A DNA stretch of 56,404 nucleotides. Origin: CAG-791 sp963655255. GTDB lineage: Bacteria > Bacillota > Clostridia > Lachnospirales > Lachnospiraceae. Where the stretch lies: NCBI GenBank assembly GCA_963655255.1, contig CAVKEB010000014.1, positions 1-56,404 on the forward strand, written 5' to 3'. A program made the position numbers and the translations under genes. This document shows positions 8,225 to 16,884 of the stretch, in pieces. The notes beneath the pieces were generated by a model. That model ran no database searches. It had not been told where the DNA came from and worked only from the letters and a program-made list of their open reading frames with translations. The stretch's first letter is position 1. Every line of letters starts with the position of its first letter.

Positions 8225-9628
8225 TCAGGTTGCGGCAGCCTGCTCCGCCTTCCGGAATACATCGTCAATGGTTCCTGCCATCAGGAATGCACTCTCCGGA
8301 AGGTCATCGCACTCGCCGTCAAGAATCATCTTAAACCCGCGAATCGTTTCTTTCAACGGTACATACGTTCCCGGAATGCCCGTGAACTGTTCTGCCACTG
8401 AGAAACTCTGGGACAGGAAATTCTGAATCTTGCGGGCGCGGTAAACCGCCTTCTTATCGTCATCCGAAAGCTCGTCCATACCCATGATGGCAATGATGTC
8501 CTGCAATTCACGATAACGCTGCAGCACCTGCTGCACTCCTCTTGCCACCGCGTAATGCTCTTCTCCGACAATCTCCGGGGAAAGGATCCGGCTGGTGGAG
8601 TCCAGAGGATCTACTGCAGGATAAATACCGCGGCTTGCGATCTCACGGGACAGAACCGTCGTCGCGTCCAGATGCGTAAACGTCGTTGCCGGTGCAGGGT
8701 CCGTCAGGTCATCGGCCGGGACATAGACCGCCTGAACCGACGTGATGGAGCCCTTCTTCGTCGAGGTAATCCGCTCCTGCAGAGCACCCATCTCCGTTGC
8801 CAGTGTCGGCTGATAACCGACGGCAGAAGGCATACGTCCGAGGAGGGCCGACACCTCCGAGCCCGCCTGCGTGAAGCGGAAAATATTATCAATGAACAGA
8901 AGCACATCCTGATTCTTCACATCGCGGAAATACTCCGCCATGGTCAGACCCGAAAGTCCGACGCGCATTCTTGCTCCCGGCGGCTCATTCATCTGTCCGT
9001 AGACCAGGGCCGTCTTATCCAGAACGCCGGATTCCTTCATTTCTCCGTACAGGTCATTTCCCTCACGGGTCCGCTCTCCGACGCCGGTGAATACCGAAAT
9101 GCCACCGTGGGCCGTTGCCACATTGTGGATCAGCTCCATGATCAGCACCGTCTTGCCAACGCCTGCTCCGCCGAACAGGCCGATCTTGCCGCCCTTTGCG
9201 TACGGGCAGATCAGATCAACGACCTTGATTCCGGTCTCGAAAATCTCCTGTGCGGGAACCTGTTCCTCGAATGAGGGAGCCGCGCGATGAATGGACCATT
9301 TCTCTTCCGTCTTCGGGGCCGGCATATTGTCAACCGGCTCTCCCAGAAGGTTGAAGACACGTCCCAGGCACTCATCGCCGACCGGTACCGAAATCGGTGC
9401 TCCGGTATCCACGGCCTCCACGCCTCTGGCCAGTCCGTCCGTCGAACTCATGGCAATGCAGCGAACGACATCATCACCGATCTGCTGCGCTACCTCGGCG
9501 ATCAGTTTCCGGTCCCCGACAGAAAGCTCGATGGCATTGTTCAGCTCCGGCAGCTCGCCTTCCGCGAACCGAATATCCAGAACAGGGCCCGTGACCTGTA
9601 TCACCTTTCCTTTGTGTTGTTCACTCAT
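8225..9628 (-). CDS. atpD: ATP synthase F1 subunit beta
   Basis: Catalytic beta subunit, 467 residues. The P-loop GGAGVGKT is at 153-160, followed by the catalytic GERTREGNDLY segment (glutamate of the hydrolysis site) and the DELSEED-region equivalent, here DELSDDD. It is the 41-nt neighbour of atpG, an intercistronic distance without an obvious hairpin. Full length and intact. Confidence 0.98.
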   Translation of the reverse strand: MSEQHKGKVIQVTGPVLDIRFAEGELPELNNAIELSVGDRKLIAEVAQQIGDDVVRCIAMSSTDGLARGVEAVDTGAPISVPVGDECLGRVFNLLGEPVDNMPAPKTEEKWSIHRAAPSFEEQVPAQEIFETGIKVVDLICPYAKGGKIGLFGGAGVGKTVLIMELIHNVATAHGGISVFTGVGERTREGNDLYGEMKESGVLDKTALVYGQMNEPPGARMRVGLSGLTMAEYFRDVKNQDVLLFIDNIFRFTQAGSEVSALLGRMPSAVGYQPTLATEMGALQERITSTKKGSITSVQAVYVPADDLTDPAPATTFTHLDATTVLSREIASRGIYPAVDPLDSTSRILSPEIVGEEHYAVARGVQQVLQRYRELQDIIAIMGMDELSDDDKKAVYRARKIQNFLSQSFSVAEQFTGIPGTYVPLKETIRGFKMILDGECDDLPESAFLMAGTIDDVFRKAEQAAAT

Positions 9629-9669
9629 TTCCTGTTATCCTTTCCCTGTCAGAAAGTATTTTTCAAACT

Positions 9670-10587
9670 TTATGCGCCTTCCGCACCGGCAACGATCTCC
9701 GTGATCTCCTGCGTGATGCTCGCCTGTCGTGCCCGGTTGTAATTCAGGCTCAGCGTGTCAATCATCTCTTCCGCATTGTCCGTCGCCGCCTCCATCGCCG
9801 TTCTCCGCGCCGCCAGCTCACTGGCTACGGAAACATTGATACTGGAATACAGAAGGCCTGCCAGATAATCCGGAACAATCGCATCGAACACCGTTTCGGA
9901 ATCCGGTTCGTACAGAATGAGGTTTCTTGCGCCCTTCCTGTCCTCTCCGGCATCTTCCTTCTCCGGCTCTGCCCTGCGGCTTTCCTCCGCCAGGCGGTTT
10001 CCGCTCGCATCAGTAAAATCCGACAGCGGCAGCATGGAGGTAACTCCCGGCGTCTGCGTCATCATTGATACAAAATCCGTAAAGCACATGCTGATGTGTC
10101 CGAAGTTCCCCTTGGCGTATTCCTCACAGATCAGCCGGGAGATTTCAAAGCAGTCCGATGCGCCGATGGACGCAGCCTCCGCAAAGCTCTCTGTCAGAAT
10201 CGGAATCTTCTTATGATGGAAATAATCCACGGATTTCTTTCCGATTGGCAGAACCGTGTAATCCCTGTCCTTTGTCTCCTCCTCCATGAACTTAAAGAGG
10301 TTAGCGTTGTAGCCGCCGGCCAGACCGCGGTCACCGGCAATGACAATATACAGCCATTTGTCGTTCCCGCTCCTCTTCGTGTATCTGGACTGGAACTCGG
10401 TATTGCTCCGTGCAATGTCTGTCAGCGTATCATGCAGAGTTTCAAAATATGGCTTGCTCTGATCCGCTTTCTGCTTTGCCCTCCGAAGCTTGGACGCTGC
10501 CACCAGCTGCATTGCCTTGGTAATCTGCATGGTGTTCTGAACGCTTTTGATCCGCAGCTTCACGGCCTTCATATTCGCAGCAGCCAT
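9670..10587 (-). CDS. atpG: ATP synthase F1 subunit gamma
   Basis: Rotor shaft subunit, 305 residues, slightly longer than the usual 285-290. The N-terminal helix (MKAVKLRIKSVQNTMQITKA) and the C-terminal helix ending in RQASITQEITEIVAGA are intact. The extra length is a hydrophilic, charged insertion at about residues 194-221 (RRAEPEKEDAGEDRKG), probably surface-exposed near the globular domain. It lies 85 nt after atpA, across a GC-rich hairpin. Confidence 0.96.
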   Translation of the reverse strand: MAAANMKAVKLRIKSVQNTMQITKAMQLVAASKLRRAKQKADQSKPYFETLHDTLTDIARSNTEFQSRYTKRSGNDKWLYIVIAGDRGLAGGYNANLFKFMEEETKDRDYTVLPIGKKSVDYFHHKKIPILTESFAEAASIGASDCFEISRLICEEYAKGNFGHISMCFTDFVSMMTQTPGVTSMLPLSDFTDASGNRLAEESRRAEPEKEDAGEDRKGARNLILYEPDSETVFDAIVPDYLAGLLYSSINVSVASELAARRTAMEAATDNAEEMIDTLSLNYNRARQASITQEITEIVAGAEGA

Positions 10588-10606
10588 GTGTTCACCTTTC
10601 GTCAGT

Positions 10607-10627
10607 CCGCGGGCGGAGAGCCCGCGG
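10607..10627 (-). other. Intercistronic hairpin between atpA and atpG
   Basis: CCGCGGGC (10607-10614) pairs perfectly with GCCCGCGG (10620-10627) over a 5-nt loop. No T-run follows, so it is not a standard terminator. It lies between the genes for alpha (three per complex) and gamma (one per complex), just upstream of the atpG start, where a processing or attenuation signal would be plausible. Confidence 0.5.
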
Positions 10628-10672
10628 CATTTCTTTCATACAATACCCTTTGCGCCTGCCGCCGGAAGCGGC

Positions 10673-12202
10673 TCAGGCAGAAGCTCTGGAAGAAAGGAAA
10701 TCCTTCGTATAGGTCTCCAGCGCTTTCTTAAGATGCTCCTCCGTATCCGCCTCGAGCTTGCCCGTGCTGCGGATGGCATCCATGGCGGAGATCCCGTCTG
10801 CATCCTGATCCAAACGGAGGTACAGCCCCTTCTCATATTCCGCAACATCCGTTACCGGAATCTCACTGAGGATGTTCTTGGTAACCGCATAGAGAATCGC
10901 CACCTGCTTCTCCACCGGAACCGGCGAGGAGTTCTTCTGTTTCAGAACCTCTACGATGCGGGCACCCTGATCCAGTCTCGCCTTGGTATCCTTATCCAGA
11001 TCTGAGCCGAACTGCGCGAAGCTCTGCAGCTCACGGTACTGGGAATATACCAGCTTCAGGGTACCGGCCACCTTCTTCATCGCCTTGATCTGCGCGTTTC
11101 CGCCGACACGGGATACGGAGATACCCGGATTGACTGCCGGCATAATTCCGGAGTGGAACAGCTCCGTCTCCAGGAAAATCTGACCATCCGTGATCGAAAT
11201 GACGTTAGTCGGAATGTAGGCGGAGACATCGCCTGCCTGCGTCTCGATGATCGGCAGCGCCGTCATGGAGCCGCCGCCCTTTTCCGCGGAAAGTTTCGCC
11301 GCGCGCTCGAGCAGTCTTGAGTGAAGATAAAAGACGTCGCCCGGATACGCCTCACGTCCCGGCGGGCGCCGGATCAGAAGGGAAAGTGCACGATATGCCA
11401 CAGCATGCTTGGACAAATCGTCGTAGACGATCAGGACATGCTTCCCCTTGTTCATAAAATATTCACCCATTGCGCAGCCTGCATAGGGCGCAATGTACTG
11501 AAGCGGTGACGGCTCCGATGCCGTTGCCGCAACCACGATGGAATAATCCATCGCGCCGTTCTTCTTCAGCTGCTCAACCAGATTGGTGACGGTTGATCTC
11601 TTCTGACCGATGGCGACATAGATGCAGATGACATCCTTGCCCTTCTGGTTGATGATCGTATCGATCGCAATGGTCGTCTTACCGGTCTGTCTGTCTCCGA
11701 TGATCAGCTCACGCTGACCGCGTCCGATCGGAATCATGGAATCAATTGCCTTGATTCCGGTCTGCAGAGGCTCCTTGACCGGCTGACGGTCCAGGATTCC
11801 GGGTGCCGGAGATTCCACCGGGCGGAATTCGCTGCTCTCAATCGGACCTGCTCCGTCGATCGGCTGGCCGATGGCGTTCACAACACGCCCGATCATGGCA
11901 TCTCCCACCGGAACCGAGACAACGCGGCCCGTTCTTTTGACCGTCTGCCCCTCGCTGATTCCGACATCATCACCGAACAGAACCGTGGACACGCTGGTTT
12001 CTTCGAGATTCTGAGCCATTCCGTATGTCCCGTTCTCGAATTCCAGCAGCTCGCCGGATACACAGTTCACCAGGCCGCTGACACGTGAAATACCGTCGCC
12101 GACTGTCAGAACCGTACCGGTTTCATTCTGAATGATCGCATTCTGATAATATTTGATCTGACTGCGGATCACTTCGGATATTTTCTCAGGTTTCAGTTCC
12201 AT
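10673..12202 (-). CDS. atpA: ATP synthase F1 subunit alpha
   Basis: Non-catalytic nucleotide-binding alpha subunit, 509 residues. The P-loop GDRQTGKT is at 169-176, after the N-terminal barrel (TVGDGISRVSGL). The segment VGGNAQIKAMKKVAGTLKL and the catalytic-interface region are present. The first helix, MELKPEKISEVIRSQIKYY, contacts delta. It is separated from atpH by 149 nt, the longest gap in the operon, and that gap holds a strong hairpin. Confidence 0.98.
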   Translation of the reverse strand: MELKPEKISEVIRSQIKYYQNAIIQNETGTVLTVGDGISRVSGLVNCVSGELLEFENGTYGMAQNLEETSVSTVLFGDDVGISEGQTVKRTGRVVSVPVGDAMIGRVVNAIGQPIDGAGPIESSEFRPVESPAPGILDRQPVKEPLQTGIKAIDSMIPIGRGQRELIIGDRQTGKTTIAIDTIINQKGKDVICIYVAIGQKRSTVTNLVEQLKKNGAMDYSIVVAATASEPSPLQYIAPYAGCAMGEYFMNKGKHVLIVYDDLSKHAVAYRALSLLIRRPPGREAYPGDVFYLHSRLLERAAKLSAEKGGGSMTALPIIETQAGDVSAYIPTNVISITDGQIFLETELFHSGIMPAVNPGISVSRVGGNAQIKAMKKVAGTLKLVYSQYRELQSFAQFGSDLDKDTKARLDQGARIVEVLKQKNSSPVPVEKQVAILYAVTKNILSEIPVTDVAEYEKGLYLRLDQDADGISAMDAIRSTGKLEADTEEHLKKALETYTKDFLSSRASA

Positions 12203-12255
12203 TCAAACCACATCCTTCTTGTACTGTTGCCTATTCTGCCGCATCCCGCCCGCCA

Positions 12256-12289
12256 AAGAGCGGTGCTCCCTGCGCGGGGCATCACTCTT
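12256..12289 (-). other. Intercistronic hairpin between atpH and atpA
   Basis: Read on the minus strand, AAGAGTGATGC-CCC pairs with GGG-A-GCACCGCTCTT around a GCGCA loop: about 14 pairs with one mismatch, one bulge and one wobble. It lies about 54 nt upstream of the atpA start, inside the 149-nt gap. No T-run follows, so termination is unlikely. It sits at the change from a single-copy (delta) to a three-copy (alpha) subunit. Confidence 0.5.
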
Positions 12290-12351
12290 CCCGCCGTTTC
12301 CGGTGTCCCGGGATGACTTTATGTGCATTTTCTGTTCCTGCCGCTGTGTCG

Positions 12352-12891
12352 CTACAGCACAGTTTCATCCAGTTTTCTTCTCAGATCGGAAAGTCTTCCC
12401 CGGACCGTTCCGTCATAGAGCTTTCCTTCCATCTCCACGCGGAGGCCTCCGAGAACCTGCGGATCCGTCCGGACGCGGAGAATCACTTCCTTGCCGCTCA
12501 TTTCTTCCAGACGCTTTTTCAGTTTCTCCTGCTGCTCCGGATCCAGATCCACAGCGCTCACCACATTCGCTTCCGTGATTCCGTGCGCTTCGTTGTAAAG
12601 TCCCCGGTAGCATTTCTCGCAGGCACGGAACTCTCTCAGGATTCCGCGCTCCGTCAGGATTTTCAGAAAGTTCAGAAGATACGGATGCAGAGCATCTCCG
12701 AACGCCTGATCCAGAAGTCCCAGCCGTTCCTTCTTCGGAATAGAGGGCTCCAAAAGCAGGCGGACATAATCCGGATACTCGGCAAACAAATCCTGCACCG
12801 TCTCCATTTCCTTCATGACCCGTTCCGACAGATCTTCGGAAACAGCAAGGTCATACAGGCTCTTTCCGTACAGACTTCCGGTATTCGTCAT
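12352..12891 (-). CDS. atpH: ATP synthase F1 subunit delta
   Basis: Peripheral-stalk delta (OSCP-type) subunit, 179 residues, joining F1 alpha to the b subunits. It shows the family start YGKSLYDLAVSEDL and the C-terminal Gly-rich turn DPQVLGGLRVEMEGKLYDGT. Its ATG overlaps the atpF stop by 4 nt, so translation is probably coupled. Confidence 0.95.
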   Translation of the reverse strand: MTNTGSLYGKSLYDLAVSEDLSERVMKEMETVQDLFAEYPDYVRLLLEPSIPKKERLGLLDQAFGDALHPYLLNFLKILTERGILREFRACEKCYRGLYNEAHGITEANVVSAVDLDPEQQEKLKKRLEEMSGKEVILRVRTDPQVLGGLRVEMEGKLYDGTVRGRLSDLRRKLDETVL

Positions 12892-13391
12892 GTTGTCTCT
12901 CCTACCTTGTCGAGGAACTCATCAATGAGCTTCTTGTGATCTTCCTCGCGGATCTCCTTCTCAACGACCTTTCCGGCAATATCCATGGCAAGTCCGCCGA
13001 TCTCATCCTTGGCTTCGTTGATGGCTTTCTTCTTCTCCTGCGCAATGTCTGCCTCTGCGCGGGTTCGGATTCCGGCCGCCTGCTGCTCCGCCTCACGGAT
13101 CGTCTGATCTGCCTTGGCCTGTGCTTCCTTCTGTGCATTCTGCAGAATAACCGCCGCCTCGCTCCTTGCATCCGCAAGACTGCTCTCATATTCCGCCTTC
13201 AGGCCATCCGCCTCTTCCCGGGCAGCCCGCGCCTGTGTCAGTTCCTTCTCGGACAGGGCCCGCCGCTTCTCGAGAATGTTGTTGATCGGCTTGAACAGAA
13301 ACTTCTTCACAAGCAGCATGGTCAGAAACAGGTTCAGGATCGTCGCGATGAATGTCCAGGGGACAATCGTAACGAGACTTTGTGTTTCCAT
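12888..13391 (-). CDS. atpF: ATP synthase F0 subunit b
   Basis: Membrane-anchored stator subunit, 167 residues. A single N-terminal membrane helix (about residues 8-30) leads into KPINNILEKRR and a long Ala/Glu/Lys/Gln-rich helix, as expected for the b dimer. It lies 22 nt after atpE and overlaps atpH by 4 nt. Confidence 0.95.
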   Translation of the reverse strand: METQSLVTIVPWTFIATILNLFLTMLLVKKFLFKPINNILEKRRALSEKELTQARAAREEADGLKAEYESSLADARSEAAVILQNAQKEAQAKADQTIREAEQQAAGIRTRAEADIAQEKKKAINEAKDEIGGLAMDIAGKVVEKEIREEDHKKLIDEFLDKVGETT

Positions 13392-13413
13392 AACCGCTCC
13401 TTTCGCCGCCTGC

Positions 13414-13695
13414 TTACTTCAGGTAGTTCATGAACATTCCGGGTGCTACGAAGATCAGAAGAAGGCCGGTTACGAAGCCGTAGATACCGGTAGTCTCTGC
13501 AATGGCGCAGCCCAGCAGCATCGTGCTGGTGACATCGCTCTTGCACTCCGGCTGTCTGCCGATGGCTTCCAGTGCCTTTGCAACGGCGTTGCCTTCACCG
13601 ATACCAGGTCCGATACCTGCGATCAGTGCGCATCCTGCTCCGATGCCGCATCCTGCCAGTGCAATACCTCTTGCCAGTAACTGAAAATCTCCCAT
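13414..13695 (-). CDS. atpE: ATP synthase F0 subunit c, two-carboxylate type
   Basis: Rotor-ring proteolipid, 93 residues, two membrane helices. Helix 1 has GIGPGIGEG with Glu34 and helix 2 has AIAETTGIYG with the ion-carrying Glu67 followed by Thr68, Thr69 and Tyr72. In known Na+ rings the helix-1 position is Gln or Glu and helix 2 reads ES/TTGIY, whereas proton rings usually lack the hydroxyl and Tyr ligands. A Glu/Glu pair matches the two-carboxylate Na+ rotor described in Fusobacterium nucleatum. Na+ coupling is therefore inferred, not shown. Confidence 0.96.
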   Translation of the reverse strand: MGDFQLLARGIALAGCGIGAGCALIAGIGPGIGEGNAVAKALEAIGRQPECKSDVTSTMLLGCAIAETTGIYGFVTGLLLIFVAPGMFMNYLK

Positions 13696-13744
13696 GATGT
13701 ACCTCCTGTTTGCATAATTGGGTGATAGAGATTTTATAACCGCC

Positions 13745-14506
13745 TTATTCCTCTGCCGCGTTTGCGATATACATCGTTGTCAGCATGCAGAAGATAAATG
13801 CCTGCATGAATCCGGTAAACCAGTCAAAATACAGTGATGAGATTGCCGGAATACCTACATCCAGAATCGGGATGTGGGAAAGAACCCTGCCGACCGCTCC
13901 CGGAATCAGTCCGAGAAGTGCGGAGGATGCCAGTGCCAGTGCCCAATAGATCAGGCCGTCAATGACGACGCCCGACAAGATGTTGCCGAAATGACGGCAC
14001 GCCATGGATACCGGCGTTGCAAGTTCCGAAAGAACATTGAACGGTGTCATCACCGCAATCGGCTGTGTATAGCCCTTCAGATAACCGCCCAGTCCGTTGG
14101 TTTTGATCTTCGTCGCAGTGATCATAATGAACACCACCACTGCCCAGGCCGCCTCTGTCGAAAGGTCCGCCGTCGGGCTCCAGACGCCTACCAGACAGAT
14201 CAGATTGGAAATGATACTGGTGGAAAACAGTGCCGCAATAAACGGAATCAGTGCGTCGAACTTCGTTCCGCCCGTGTTATTCCGCACGAAATTGGTTGCC
14301 AGCTCCACCAGCCATTCTGCAACCGCCTGGCGCTTCGTGATATGTTCCACTTTCAGATCATGCGTCAGAAACAGGCACAGCACCAGAATGATTCCCATGA
14401 CCACCCACGATACAACCAGGGTCTCCGTGATCAGAAAATCGCCCAGAATCGGGATTCCCGTGTGGATCCTCGCAAAAATTTTCGCGCCTTCGATCGAAAA
14501 TTCCAT
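13745..14506 (-). CDS. atpB: ATP synthase F0 subunit a
   Basis: Multi-spanning stator subunit that forms the ion half-channels, 253 residues. The essential helix-4 arginine is Arg171 in SMACRHFGNILSG, and the last helices end in FTGFMQAFIFCMLTTMYI, both family landmarks. It follows the atpI-like gene after 9 nt and precedes atpE by 49 nt. Confidence 0.96.
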   Translation of the reverse strand: MEFSIEGAKIFARIHTGIPILGDFLITETLVVSWVVMGIILVLCLFLTHDLKVEHITKRQAVAEWLVELATNFVRNNTGGTKFDALIPFIAALFSTSIISNLICLVGVWSPTADLSTEAAWAVVVFIMITATKIKTNGLGGYLKGYTQPIAVMTPFNVLSELATPVSMACRHFGNILSGVVIDGLIYWALALASSALLGLIPGAVGRVLSHIPILDVGIPAISSLYFDWFTGFMQAFIFCMLTTMYIANAAEE

Positions 14507-14515
14507 GGATTCGTA

Positions 14516-15061
14516 TCACCTCTTTCTTTCCGCCGCTTCCGGCGCCTTTTCATTCTCATCCGCTTCCGTTTCGCGGCCTGTCTCATCCGCTTCGCTGTCT
14601 GCGGCTCTCTCCGGTTCCTGTACCTCTGCCGTCCTGCCTTCCGCCTTTTCCTTCGCGCGCATCTTCTTGTAATCAGATACGCCCTTTCCCCGGATCAGTG
14701 CCCCCGGAACCAGGAGCGGAAGAATCCCCGCCACGAAGTTGAGCCCCGGCACAACAATCACCAGAATGACGAATACGAGCTGTCCCAGCGTGCGATAGCG
14801 GTAGCTGAGCGTCATCTTCCTCTTGGCATTGTCATAGTTGTCATCTCCCGCCGCCTTCTCCGCGACGACCGCCATCAGAAGGAAATTCCCGACGGCAACA
14901 AGACATCCCAGAACGGCGCTCAGGATGACGCCGATGCCAAACGGCACCTTCGGCGTCAGAAGATGCAGCACCCAAAAAACAAGCACCAGGAGAACGGTTG
15001 CCGCCGATGTCCCTTTCGCAACGAATGATGTGGATTCCTGCACTGCATCGGATAGCTTCAT
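14516..15061 (-). CDS. AtpI-like membrane protein of the ATP synthase operon
   Basis: A 181-residue protein with four likely membrane helices (about 18-36, 43-65, 90-110 and 112-130) and a very acidic tail from about residue 136 (repeated Glu, Ala and Asp). The position between the atpZ-like gene and atpB, and the layout of the helices, match the AtpI/ATP synthase subunit I group, which assists c-ring assembly or Mg2+ supply. The acidic tail is longer than in typical AtpI. GAGGGAA precedes the ATG. Confidence 0.75.
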   Translation of the reverse strand: MKLSDAVQESTSFVAKGTSAATVLLVLVFWVLHLLTPKVPFGIGVILSAVLGCLVAVGNFLLMAVVAEKAAGDDNYDNAKRKMTLSYRYRTLGQLVFVILVIVVPGLNFVAGILPLLVPGALIRGKGVSDYKKMRAKEKAEGRTAEVQEPERAADSEADETGRETEADENEKAPEAAERKR

Positions 15062-15098
15062 TTTCTGATTGTTCCCTCTTCCTGTTCGTAAGCCGGTT

Positions 15099-15356
15099 CT
15101 AATAGTGCCGGTTGAATGCCGTTTTCTCTTTCTGCTTCGGATTCTTCTTCATGGCAGACAGATATACCTTGTATGCCGTCATGAATGACGATCCCAGTCC
15201 CAGAACAAACCCCGGAAGGTAAACCCAGTTCCCCAGACCGCATCGCGAGGTGAGCAGATAACATGCCGCCAGACACATCAGCACCGGCGTAACCAGAGAC
15301 AGCCCGAGCTGTCCGATCAGGGAGAGGTTTCGCATGAACCTCGAAAGATCTCTCAT
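15099..15356 (-). CDS. AtpZ/AtpI-family protein, first gene of the atp operon
   Basis: Small two-helix membrane protein with the family pattern LSLIGQLGLSLVTPVLMCL followed by a short polar turn and a second helix (GFVLGLGSSFMTAYKVY). AtpZ proteins act with AtpI as a cation channel or in rotor assembly. I use ATG 15356 (85 aa), preceded by GGAAGGGAG about 10 nt upstream. A longer frame could start at TTG 15452 (117 aa), but it has no ribosome site and would begin about at the predicted transcription start. Confidence 0.75.
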   Translation of the reverse strand: MRDLSRFMRNLSLIGQLGLSLVTPVLMCLAACYLLTSRCGLGNWVYLPGFVLGLGSSFMTAYKVYLSAMKKNPKQKEKTAFNRHY

Positions 15357-15398
15357 CTGCCTGTATCTCCCTTCCTGTGCATCCGCGGCTTCCCGTCT

Positions 15399-15410
15399 TG
15401 AAACGTTTTC
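15399..15410 (-). promoter_or_regulatory. Possible CcpA cre-like site in the atp leader
   Basis: TGAAACGTTTTC resembles the catabolite-response element consensus TGWAANCGNTNWCA except at its last base. It lies downstream of the predicted atp promoter and upstream of the ATG at 15356, where a bound protein could block elongation. A single short match; weak evidence. Confidence 0.25.
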
Positions 15411-15457
15411 GTCAGAGTTTCCAAAACTGTCCGGATTTTCTTCCGTAAACAAAATAG

Positions 15458-15486
15458 ATGATACACGTTTTTCTTTTGTGATGCAA
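15458..15486 (-). promoter_or_regulatory. Putative promoter of the atp operon
   Basis: On the minus strand, TTGCAT (15481-15486) and TATCAT (15458-15463) are separated by 17 bp. Transcription would start near 15450, giving a leader of about 95 nt to ATG 15356. The -10 is good and the -35 weak. Confidence 0.4.
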
Positions 15487-15567
15487 TGGAATTAATTGCA
15501 GAATAGACAATGATACAGATTGACAAATTGGAAAAATGGTATTTTTGCACAGATTTGATTTTTACTT

Positions 15568-15602
15568 GAAAAAAGGCAGCGAAAGTCTCCTGTTTCGCTG
15601 TC
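15568..15602 (-). terminator. Terminator after the wall-hydrolase gene
   Basis: GGCAGCGAAA (15575-15584) pairs with TTTCGCTGTC (15593-15602), and the minus-strand transcript then runs into six U residues. It lies just after the stop codon of the hydrolase and separates that operon from the ATP synthase operon. Confidence 0.85.
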
Positions 15603-15612
15603 TTTTCGATCA

Positions 15613-16869
15613 TCAGTAGAAAATATGGCCGCCGATGGTGTACTTGGGCGTGATCTGCGGGATGGGCGTACGGAAAAACAGACAGTCGCCCACCGTCGTC
15701 TGTCCTGCCATTGCCGCATCCGCCGCGCGGTAGCAGGAGTCGGTTGCCCGGTTCTCCGAAAGGGCCAGGGCAAGCCGCCCCGTCATTGCCGGTTCAAACT
15801 GCCACTTCTGGTAGATGACGCCGGACACCGTCCCCGGGAAGGCGCCGGACATCACGCGGTTCATCACAACCGCGCCGACCGCGACCTGTCCGTCATAGGG
15901 TTCTCCGCCCGCCTCGCAGTAAATCAGATTCGCAAGAAGATAGCGGTCTCCTTCTTCGAAGGCAATGTCTGAAATGTTGCGCCAGGTTGAGGCATTGGAA
16001 AGTGCCTGCAGCCGTTTTTCTTCCGCAAGCTGCTTCTCCAGTGCCGAAACGGTCGCATTCTGTGAATCCAGCTGATCCTGCAGGGCATCCGCCGCATCCT
16101 GGGCGGATGAAATCTGTGCGTTGGCCGTATTCAGTGATCCTGCTGTCTGCGATACCAGCCCGGATACCTGATCCGCCTTGCTGCTCGCCTGCGAGCGCAG
16201 CTCTTCCAGCTCGTTCTGCTGCTCGTTCAGCGCGTCCTGCTCCTTCTGCAGTTCATCCTTGCGCTGCTGAATTTCCTTCGCAGTCTTCTTATATTGTTCA
16301 AGGACCTTTGCATCGTAATGGTTGAGCTCCTGAATATAGCTGCTGCGGTTCAGAAGTTCTCCGTACGAGCCCGACCGCAGCAGAATCTCCAGGTAATACT
16401 TATTCCCTCTCTCGTACAGGAAGCGGATTCTTGCCTTCATGGAATTGTACTGCTCTTCCTGCGCCGCAACGGCCTCCTCCAGCTGCTTCTGGGTTTTCTG
16501 AATTTCTTCCTGCTTTGCTGAGATCTCATCCTTCTTGTCGCTGATTTTCGCAGAAATTTCTGCAAGATTGCTCGTAAGATCACTCAATTGGGAATTCAGA
16601 CTGCTCAGCTGGCTGGACAGGCCGGACTGCACATCCTGGAGATCGTCCAGCGTATCCTGGTTCTCATCGATCGCCTGCTGCGTCTGGCTGGCTTCCTTCT
16701 TCGCCTTGTCCAGAGCCTCCTGGGTCTCCTGGGTTGCATGCACCGTCATACTTTCCAGTGCCAGAGACAGCACAAGGACTCCGGAGAGGAATTTTCCTCC
16801 CCGGAGCATTTTTTCAAATAAAGGTATGGACTTTCTGTGTCTGGAATCTGCCTTGTGCTGTTCGTGCAT
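15613..16869 (-). CDS. Secreted coiled-coil cell-wall hydrolase (SleB/Hydrolase_2 type)
   Basis: A 418-residue secreted protein. A signal peptide with a hydrophobic core near residues 28-41 ends around TVHAT. About 240 residues of Gln/Glu/Lys/Ser coiled coil follow, like the regulatory region of PcsB-type hydrolases. The C-terminal ~110 residues form a Hydrolase_2 domain (LIYCEAGGEPYDGQVAVGAV), where the Glu of YCEAGGE is the likely catalytic residue; relatives include SleB lytic transglycosylases. The start overlaps no good ribosome site, so it may be translationally coupled to the dCMP deaminase gene 15 nt upstream. Role: peptidoglycan remodelling or division, inferred. Confidence 0.88.
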   Translation of the reverse strand: MHEQHKADSRHRKSIPLFEKMLRGGKFLSGVLVLSLALESMTVHATQETQEALDKAKKEASQTQQAIDENQDTLDDLQDVQSGLSSQLSSLNSQLSDLTSNLAEISAKISDKKDEISAKQEEIQKTQKQLEEAVAAQEEQYNSMKARIRFLYERGNKYYLEILLRSGSYGELLNRSSYIQELNHYDAKVLEQYKKTAKEIQQRKDELQKEQDALNEQQNELEELRSQASSKADQVSGLVSQTAGSLNTANAQISSAQDAADALQDQLDSQNATVSALEKQLAEEKRLQALSNASTWRNISDIAFEEGDRYLLANLIYCEAGGEPYDGQVAVGAVVMNRVMSGAFPGTVSGVIYQKWQFEPAMTGRLALALSENRATDSCYRAADAAMAGQTTVGDCLFFRTPIPQITPKYTIGGHIFY

Positions 16870-16884
16870 AAAAAATGTGACTGC

